From positions 111,003 through 161,418 of the forward strand of contig RHPI01000732.1 of assembly GCA_009103225.1 (NCBI GenBank): 50,416 nt of DNA. Reading direction: 5' to 3'. A program made the position numbers and the translations under genes. The notes below the pieces were generated by a model, which ran no database searches, had not been told where the DNA came from, and was given only the letters and a program-made list of their open reading frames with translations. This stretch comes from Chlorokybus atmophyticus (taxonomy: Eukaryota; Streptophyta; Chlorokybophyceae; Chlorokybales; Chlorokybaceae). Below are positions 44,216-50,416 of this stretch, piece after piece (position 1 is the stretch's first letter; each line of letters starts with the position of its first letter).

Positions 44216-45640
44216 AACCCCAACCCCGACACTGTGGACATCACCGGCACCCGATACGACGGTGACACTCCTCACCAGCATTCCATGCTGATTGTGGCAG
44301 CTGGTATACGCGCAGAAGCACGCAACCCCGTGCTCCGTGCCACCATACCTCCTGCATCTGAGGGAGACATCTGTACCGATGCCCCTACTTTGCAGCTGGT
44401 AAAGACAGGGACCTTACCCGGTGGGCTCGACCACAAGGAAGTCGATCGTGCACAGCATCGGGCCAAAAACTACACCTGGAGTAACGACACCCTTTTGCGC
44501 ATTATGAACGACGGTCAGCGCAAGGAGGTATCCCAGCCTCATCGACGAGCATCCATCATCGCCAACCTCCACCACCAGCTAGGCCACTTTGAAATGAAGC
44601 GCACGGCCAACATGGTGCGCAGCGATTACTGGTGGGACGGGCTCACACGCAACGTCGCTGACGTGCTCTGGCAATGCAACTCCTGTGACCGTATCCGTGC
44701 CAGCTTCTCGCATCGCCATCCCCAGCTTCACCCGCTGCCCATCACGGGCCTTGGTTATCGTTGGAGCATGGACTTGGCAGGCGAGTTGCGCGTCACCCGC
44801 CGTGGTAACGTATACATCCTCGTCGCCATTGAGCACTTTAGCAAGTGGGTCGAACTCATCCCCTTGCCCAACAAGTCGGCCGCAACCGTGACGCAGGTCT
44901 TCCTTGATCACATACTCAGCAGGTTCGGCGCCTGTGCCGAACTCCTCACCGACCAGGGTACTGAATTCCAGGGAGAAATCGACGTTCTCCTCAATTGCTC
45001 GCTAATCGATCACCGCCGCACCAGCCGCGATCACCCTCAAGATGACGGGCTTGTAGGACGAATGGTACAGACAGTCAAGCAGGCACTCCGGCGCTATTAT
45101 GTCACCCATCCGCAGGATGAGTGGGACGAATCCTTGCCTTGGCTTGCCCTCGGCTACGGTTGCACCCGGCAGGCGGCACTACGCTCCTTTAACCCGTACT
45201 TCCTCATGTACGGCCGGGAGCCGTAGCTCCCTTTTCGCGTCCACCATGCCACAGAAGCAGTTGAGGACATCATCAACAAACCCACCCACATGATGGAGGT
45301 GCTGACAGCCCGCGCCAACCTGCTCGGAGCTGCGGTACCTCTGCCCTGGCCAACCTCAAGGCCGAGCAGCGTGGGGATAAGCGCCGATACGAAAACGTGC
45401 GCAGCGGCAGCTACGTGCCTCAAACCCGCAAATTCCACCGGGGAGACTACGTCCACCGCAAGAAGCAACCACCAACACCCGGGACCCAACCAGCTACGGC
45501 ATGGTTTACAAGGTGGTTCAGGTGCGCGCTCAAGGCACTCTGTCACTGCGCGATCCCTCAGGCACCCTCATGACCGACCGCGTAGAGAACTGCTTCCCCT
45601 GTCTCCCGTACGTTGAAGGGCTGGGCAAACCTCGCCTGCG
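44207..45640 (+). pseudogene. Integrase of element C, catalytic Glu lost
   Basis: The open piece 44207-45226 has the zinc finger HHQLGHFEMKRT and CNSCDRIR, first catalytic Asp in SMDLAGEL, and second Asp in LTDQGTEFQ. The motif that normally reads DGLVERMVQ is DGLVGRMVQ here, so the catalytic Glu is Gly (codon GGA near 45054). A TAG at 45224 follows MYGREP. Downstream frames still read the integrase C-terminus (GDKRRYENVRSGSYVP, DPSGTLMTDRVENCFPCLPY). No chromodomain is seen. Confidence 0.88.
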
Positions 45641-45844
45641 GGTTCGCATTCTGAAATGCACTGGGTGCGCCTCCTCCGTTCCGCTGTTTAAGGAGTGCAA
45701 CTCTTGCTGAGAATACTGGCACTCAGCGTGCAGCCTAGGTGTCACACCTGCTGTGGCCGACCCCAACAATGCCACCACCTCCGCGCAGCTGCCATGGCAC
45801 TGCCACCGGTGCCAGGCTCATCGCGAGGGTGCCGATGACCAGGC

Positions 45845-45855
45845 AAGGGGGGGGG
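45845..45855 (+). other. Poly-purine tract-like run in element C
   Basis: AAGGGGGGGGG immediately precedes the second copy of the 433-bp repeat. In a Ty3 element this position normally borders the 3' LTR. Confidence 0.5.
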
Positions 45856-46288
45856 CTTACATGAGTCAAGCACTCAGCTGGGGAGCACGTAGAGCAAGGT
45901 TATTCAGAGGCTTGAGGCGGGTCGAGTCGGCTATATCACTAGCGGACGCCACCCCGGATTCTCCCTCTCCAGCAGCTGACAAAGTAGGCCTCGTCAACCC
46001 ACTTACGGCCGCAAGTTACTGTCTCCCCTCCCTCTTCAATCTCAGTTCTGACAGCGAAGAAGACATGGCTGCCACAGATGGCAACCGCAACCATGGAGGG
46101 AGAAGTAGTGGCAACATGAAGCTTGTCTTCACTGGAGCAGCGAACTCCATCTCTCTGATGGAATGGATCAACCGTTTCAACTCCATTATCCTCTCCGTGA
46201 AGATTCGAGCCAACAACAGCTGGGACGACCACCAGAAGTTCCGCCTTGCTGCTGATTACCTGGATGACGTCGCTGCGGCCGTGTGGCA
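45856..46288 (+). repeat. 433-bp direct repeat, copy 2, ending at an N
   Basis: Identical to 36466-36898. It starts right after the purine tract and stops at the single N. It may be the start of a 3' LTR, a local duplication, or a misassembly. Confidence 0.85.
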
Positions 46289-46289
46289 N
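46289..46289. other. Ambiguous base N (possible assembly join)
   Basis: This is the only N in the window, and it lies exactly where identity to copy 1 stops. The 137 bp after it (46290-46426) match nothing I recognise in element C. Confidence 0.9.
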
Positions 46290-46809
46290 ACACCACAGCT
46301 TCGGTGTCATTGGCTTGACCTCTTGCAAGCTGTCCAGTAACTTTACTCATTCTTGACACTTGCATACATCCGCGTACGCAACCCACTGCGAGACCCACCC
46401 CGCAGTCCAGGCCTGCTTGCACGACATGTCGCTTTTATACCTACCAGTCTGCACATGCTACGGTCTAGACGATTCCCGTGCTACACAAAACTAGATGCTA
46501 AGATGTTATTGCAGAACCTTGTAGTATACTCATAGACCTTGATTACGCACCACAGATCTCCTGATTAGGTGCTCGTATAGTCAAGTTATATTACTTGGCG
46601 CCAGGCCCTTCCAGAAATCTGGTCGAGCCCTTCTCGACTGGCCCTCCGTTTTCTGGCACTTTCCGGACTGGTCCTTGTGCCCCGGTCGATATCCGCGACA
46701 GACTCATAACTCGCCGATATCTGCCACAAGTCATGAAAACGTGGTGCTCGATACATGGGCCAAAAAAGACCCTAAAATCATGAAACTTGGCCTCGACTGT
46801 TACAACCAA

Positions 46810-47365
46810 GATGTTATCAAGTTACACAAGCACAATCTTGCCTATCAGCTTGTGAAAGACACGGTTCATCATAGCTTGAAAGGTGGTTGGCGTATTCTAC
46901 AGCCCCAAAGGCAGTACTTTGTACTTGAAGTGGCGAAGCGGCGTACGAAACGCTGTCTTAGGCACATCTTCCGGTGTAGCACGGATCTGATGGTATCCAC
47001 TAATCAAGTTCAAGGAGCTGAACACTGAGGCGCCGCTCAGTTGATCAAGCAAGTCATCTATCTTCGGTAGTGGGTACCCGTATTCTTGTTGGTTAGCTGG
47101 TTCAAAGCCCTGTAATCCACGCACATGCGAGTCCAACATCCGTTTTCGGTACGAAAAGGATGGGTGCTCCAACTTGAAAGGGAGAGCTACTTGGGGCTAG
47201 CACCCCTTTGTTGAGCAAGGCCTTGATCTGCCCCATCACGCCTGCATACTCAGCTGGACTGAGTCTGTACACAAGCCCAAATGGAGGTTGCGCACCTTGT
47301 TCAAGAGGGATCGTATGCCATACGTTCCTCTCAGGCGGCAATTTAGGCATACTAGCTGTAAACAC
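46810..47365 (-). pseudogene. Reverse transcriptase of element B, 5' part
   Basis: On the minus strand it reads WHTIPLEQGAQPPFGLVYRL and [17 protein letters not shown], then [20 protein letters not shown] and [20 protein letters not shown], ending KYKVLPLGL at the ACCAA target site of the solo LTR. Two overlapping frames are needed, so there is a frameshift near 47130. The catalytic DD block would have been next and is lost or scrambled across the insertion. It continues at 35350. Confidence 0.85.
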
Positions 47366-49066
47366 ATCCGATTACTTATGCAGCAGAGCATCCAAGCCAA
47401 AATGACGTAACCGACCATTAGACTCACCATTTGGCATGGTCACAGAGTCACCAGTGGCAGTCTGATGTTGAATGCCATTTGCTCACCGATTGGCATTTTG
47501 CTGTCAACCGCAGTGGTTGTCTTTGTCAGCATCATAAAAATGGGGTTGTGCTCCATATCAAACAGCTTTTTTAACATGCATGGCACTCAACAAGGGTGAT
47601 GAGACACATGTTGAGTTATAAATGACAGGAGTGGAAGCGTCATCACTCGCAACTGCCCGCATGGTCACAACCTGGTCCTTTGCGCACATTGCAAACCTTG
47701 GTGTCCGCATCAGTGCATAAGCCACATGCATGTTCCCAACGACTGCCAACAATGACATCAACGCCAGGCACGTCGACCGGGATCATCATGAACTGCAATT
47801 GTGCATGGTATCCTTGAACACGCAAGGACAAACGCACAGACCCGCGCATAGGGATCTCATGCTTATCTAGTGCAACTACTAACTCACTAGACCCTTGACT
47901 TGTATGCCTAGGCCTTGCACGAGAGACTCATGAAGTTCTCTGGCGTGCCAATTTCTATCATAAGAACAGCTGGCACATGTGCAATCGACGCTTTAAACAA
48001 CCAAGTCAGGTCCAAGTCACTTACTCGGTGGAGAACTGGTGGATCATACACAATCCGTAATGAGCAACCAACGCCGGAATGTCTCTTGTCAACCTCTCGC
48101 AACACCTGCATGCCCTTAAGAAGGTGCAACCATGCCCCTCCGTACTTACCCATCATCACATATGCACTGGTATTGTGTGCGCGCTCTTGCTCTTACACTT
48201 AACATAGTGCTTGAGAACAATGGTCAACTGATAAAAGGCGCATTCAACAACACTTGTTGACTAGCACAATCATGTTGCAAAACGTTGACATCAACCGGCA
48301 CACCCATATCAATGTTCCCAATTGCAACATTGGCAATGTTGCAATTGGGCGCAGTGCTTCCGCGTGAATATGAAACCAAGAGCGACACCGCTTTGGCCTC
48401 ATTGCCAGGCTACACATCAGCAGCATGCATCACGCGCTTACTACCCAACAACCGGTCACGTCAGCAACAATAAGATTCTTTTCTTTCGCATTAAACATTT
48501 CAGATCAAAAATCTAGGTGAGGCATCATCTTGTTGGCGTTGGCGGCTGCCACCTTGGCCAGCTCCTGCTCATGTTGCTCCATTTCAGGTAGCATTTGTAG
48601 CAGTCAGCTCCGCATGTTGCTGTTGTATGGTTGCCATCTGTTCCTTCAGTTCAACGATGTAAGTTGCCATGCAGCTTCAGAGTCAACCGTTCGATGTCGA
48701 TGATGACGGGGAATGTCAAACCGCTGCTTGCACAAGCACGTACTAAGTTTTTGGTGCAACAACACACCTGCATGCAAGCAACCAGGTGTGCGGGGTAGCA
48801 AGAACAAGCTAACACACGCACAATTGACGTGACACAAGCCTGAAAGCGCCCATACTCAGCATGCAAGAGTGTGCACAAAGCTGGATGTCAATACGCGATC
48901 AACAAAACCATGTATCATGCATCATCATCTCGCGGCATCACCACACAGTGCATGCAAGCAAACAATGCCACACCTGCACGGCACAGCAAGAACACATGCC
49001 AATGGACGCATGCAAGGCTTGAATCGCAAGCTCCAAGTCAAATGTAACACTGGGTACTTACTTACC
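47366..49066 (-). pseudogene. Protease/gag region of element B, strongly decayed
   Basis: 47643-47849 reads VDVPGVDVIVGSRWEHACGL, which resembles the end of a retropepsin domain (usually DVILGMDWL). Around 48500-48600 the minus strand reads MLPEMEQHEQELAKVAAANA, a likely coiled-coil remnant of gag. No zinc knuckle was found. A perfect 15-bp hairpin lies at 48317-48349. Confidence 0.5.
48317..48349. repeat. Perfect hairpin, 15-bp arms, 3-nt loop
   Basis: CCCAATTGCAACATT, GGC, then the exact reverse complement. It lies in the decayed 5' internal part of element B. Confidence 0.85.
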
Positions 49067-49934
49067 TGCTCTATAGCACTCCCTAACTTGTGTACGCACA
49101 CAAGGACTTTATCAAGCAAGAAAGTACAGCATCCAGGAGGTAGCTCGGAAGCACCAAGAAAGGAGCGCAAGATGACCACAAGCTCTCACCTCAAGCTCCA
49201 GACCTTCACGCCCCACGAACATACACTACCCCCACAAGGGTGGTAAGGGAAGAGCCCCTTTAAATAGCTCCAAGCTAGGCACCCCACACATAAGATGGTA
49301 CACTAGTAGTGCAACTCCTATGTGCCCAACACAGGGCTGCAACTTAGCTTATGTACCCCTTGCTACTCTTCGACCTGGCACACATATTAATCAATGGCCC
49401 GCACGAGCCTTGACAATATGCGCTGGCTTTTTAGCACATGCTGACATATTCACTACATCGGGAACATCAACCCACCTCAGGATTATCATCTGTCACGTCG
49501 CTTACACCTCGAAAATGTTAAATATAGCCCTAAGGGCCCCTTAGAGGTGCTCGGACAATAACCGCCATCAACACCTTACTGCATCTCGCAGTAGCTACAA
49601 GATAGCAATCGTGGTCACCTTCATATGCAGTCTGACGATAACTGCCATTGGTGGTTCACAACTGCTTGCAGGCTGCTAGTAGTAGCAACATATGTCACAT
49701 CCGTGACATACAAGGCCTTCACGGCCTGTAACATTAACAAGCTTTGTGTTGAAATGTATCAATGCTCTGTGTGTAGTAACATGCCCTAGAATCCCAAGGA
49801 TGCTTGGATTAACCTCATGAGCACACCTGCCAAGCACTACATAACTTGACAAGCGGGATCCTCACTTAGTTCTGCTTACTTACCACATAAGTAAGCAACC
49901 GAGAGTAACTTTTACCAGCCCAGTGGGCATGGCA
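49067..49934 (-). repeat. 5' LTR of element B
   Basis: On the minus strand it starts TGCCATGCCCACTGGGCT and ends CTATAGAGCA. It matches the 3' LTR pieces over about 868 bp and represents the uninterrupted state of the LTR that copia element D entered. Confidence 0.85.
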
Positions 49935-50344
49935 AGATGGGCTGTGCTCGCTGCAATGCTAATACTTAAAAGGAAAGTTGATGCATGTTGATGTATATGT
50001 ATGCCATGTGTTTCATCTATTCTTGTATGAATCTCATGCAAGACCTTACAACAGCTCTTGAATATATGTAACAATAATAATGTCGTTGTCGCTTTTGATG
50101 AAATGCGATGATGACATTGTAATCAAATGTCACCCATGCATGATATTCAATAGTACAACGCATATTCTTAGGTATATGCTATGTCACTTCGTCATATGTT
50201 TTAAGAATGTACCATGTTTGATAACACACTTTATAAGGGTACGCATGTATACGGGGTGCTGCATCATGCATGCTGACATATATGCGCACTCTGTGCATGT
50301 CGGCCGCGGCGCGGCCTCTGAAGCGTGCATGCAGCCACACCGGA
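49935..50344. other. Flank of element B, no gene recognised
   Basis: AT-rich sequence with TGCATG words. I see no coding similarity, terminal repeat or RNA gene. Confidence 0.4.
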
Positions 50345-50366
50345 GGGGTGGGGTGGTGGTGGTGGT

Positions 50367-50404
<38 letters not shown>

Positions 50405-50416
50405 GGGGGGGGGGGG
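50345..50416 (+). repeat. Microsatellite at window end: GGT, GT, then G run
   Basis: GGGTGGGGTGGTGGTGGTGG passes into (GT)n and ends in a run of G. It probably stopped the assembly here. Confidence 0.9.

Larger units (their letters stand above)
35652..46426 (+). mobile_element. Element C: Ty3-type retroelement carrying a DNA methyltransferase
   Basis: The 10.8-kb element starts TGTCACGGTG and ends GCACGACA. TGTC is repeated at 35648-35651 and 46427-46430, and the solo LTR resumes on each side. The order on the plus strand is gag with two zinc knuckles, long unrecognised coding segments (38.4-41.0 kb), a C5-cytosine methyltransferase (41.6-42.65 kb), RT-RNase H (42.8-44.2 kb) and integrase (44.2-45.64 kb), without a chromodomain. 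A purine tract lies at 45845-45855. Flanking repeats expected as LTRs are not both readable: the 3' side shows a 433-bp copy of the gag start and an N. Many frameshifts and stops make it defective. Confidence 0.8.
35356..46804 (-). repeat. Solo LTR of family A in the RT gene of B, split by element C
   Basis: Pieces 35356-35651 (U5/R side) and 46431-46804 (U3 side) are in reverse orientation. They add up to 670 bp against 672 bp for the LTR of element A. The flanks ACCAA at 35351-35355 and 46805-46809 are the 5-bp target duplication. No internal sequence of A is present, so the element was reduced to one LTR by recombination before C entered it. It is visibly diverged from the LTRs at 17096 and 22471. 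Confidence 0.9.
25995..49934 (-). mobile_element. Element B: old Ty3 chromovirus, interrupted twice
   Basis: On the minus strand the 5' LTR is 49934-49067 and the 3' LTR is 32659-31860 plus 26069-25995. Removing the copia insertion (26070-31859) and the solo LTR with its contents (35356-46809) leaves about 6.7 kb, normal for a chromovirus. Visible coding parts in order are protease-like, RT, RNase H, integrase and chromodomain, all with stops or frameshifts. A purine tract GTGGGGAGGAA precedes the 3' LTR. A full gag was not recognised. The flanking target duplication is not clear. Confidence 0.85.

Noticed and set aside
34664-45226. Reading B and C as one element because both encode RT and integrase
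   Set aside because: They are on opposite strands, differ in RT and integrase type (B has a chromodomain, C does not), and the flanking solo LTR with ACCAA duplication separates them.
1-50416. CRISPR arrays, bacterial operons, tRNA or rRNA genes
   Set aside because: Spliceosomal introns and LTR elements show eukaryotic nuclear DNA; I saw no spaced direct repeats of CRISPR type and no convincing tRNA cloverleaf.

Overview
The window is nuclear DNA of a green-lineage eukaryote with many introns. I infer a streptophyte (charophyte) alga such as Chara. The reasons are a plant-type SUVH histone methyltransferase gene and a plant-type DOMON/cytochrome b561 gene, both cut by many short introns, a chromovirus primed by initiator tRNA-Met, and a retroelement carrying a cytosine methyltransferase, a combination I recall being reported for charophytes. 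The genus is inference only.

Region 1 (1-9.6 kb) is the gene-bearing part. Both host genes lie on the minus strand. The SUVH-like H3K9 methyltransferase has 7 coding exons (4896 to 1261) that join in frame to 634 codons. The CYB561-DOMON transmembrane ferric/ascorbate oxidoreductase has 7 exons (8556 to 6500) that join to 447 codons.

Region 2 (9.6-24 kb) is nested transposons. It holds a 468-bp MITE; a solo LTR split by a foldback element that itself holds a second MITE; a degenerate satellite; and a Tigger/pogo-like DNA transposon (14765-23847, TA target site). The 9635 MITE is a deletion derivative of that transposon. Its transposase gene has two nonsense codons and is split by a very young, apparently intact Ty3 chromovirus (element A, 17096-23142; 5-bp duplication GTGAA; LTRs differ at one visible base).

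Region 3 (24.5-49.9 kb) is one deep nest. An old minus-strand chromovirus (element B, 25995-49934) is interrupted twice. Its 3' LTR holds a copia-type element without polymerase (D, 26070-31859), whose gag holds a hAT transposon (26943-30094). Its reverse transcriptase gene holds a solo LTR of family A (35356-46804, duplication ACCAA), and that LTR holds a 10.8-kb Ty3 element (C, 35652-46426).

Element C is the most interesting object. Between gag and pol it carries long unrecognised coding segments and a C5-cytosine DNA methyltransferase domain, with the methyltransferase, reverse transcriptase and integrase arranged as one polyprotein. This copy is dead: it has several frameshifts and stops, and the integrase catalytic Glu is replaced by Gly. 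A 433-bp exact duplication of the C gag start lies against a poly-purine tract and a single N at 46289, so the 3' end of C is not trustworthy.

Order of events read from the nesting: B, then D and the solo A LTR in B, then hAT in D and C in the solo LTR. Independently, F1 came first, then the Tigger-like element, then element A.
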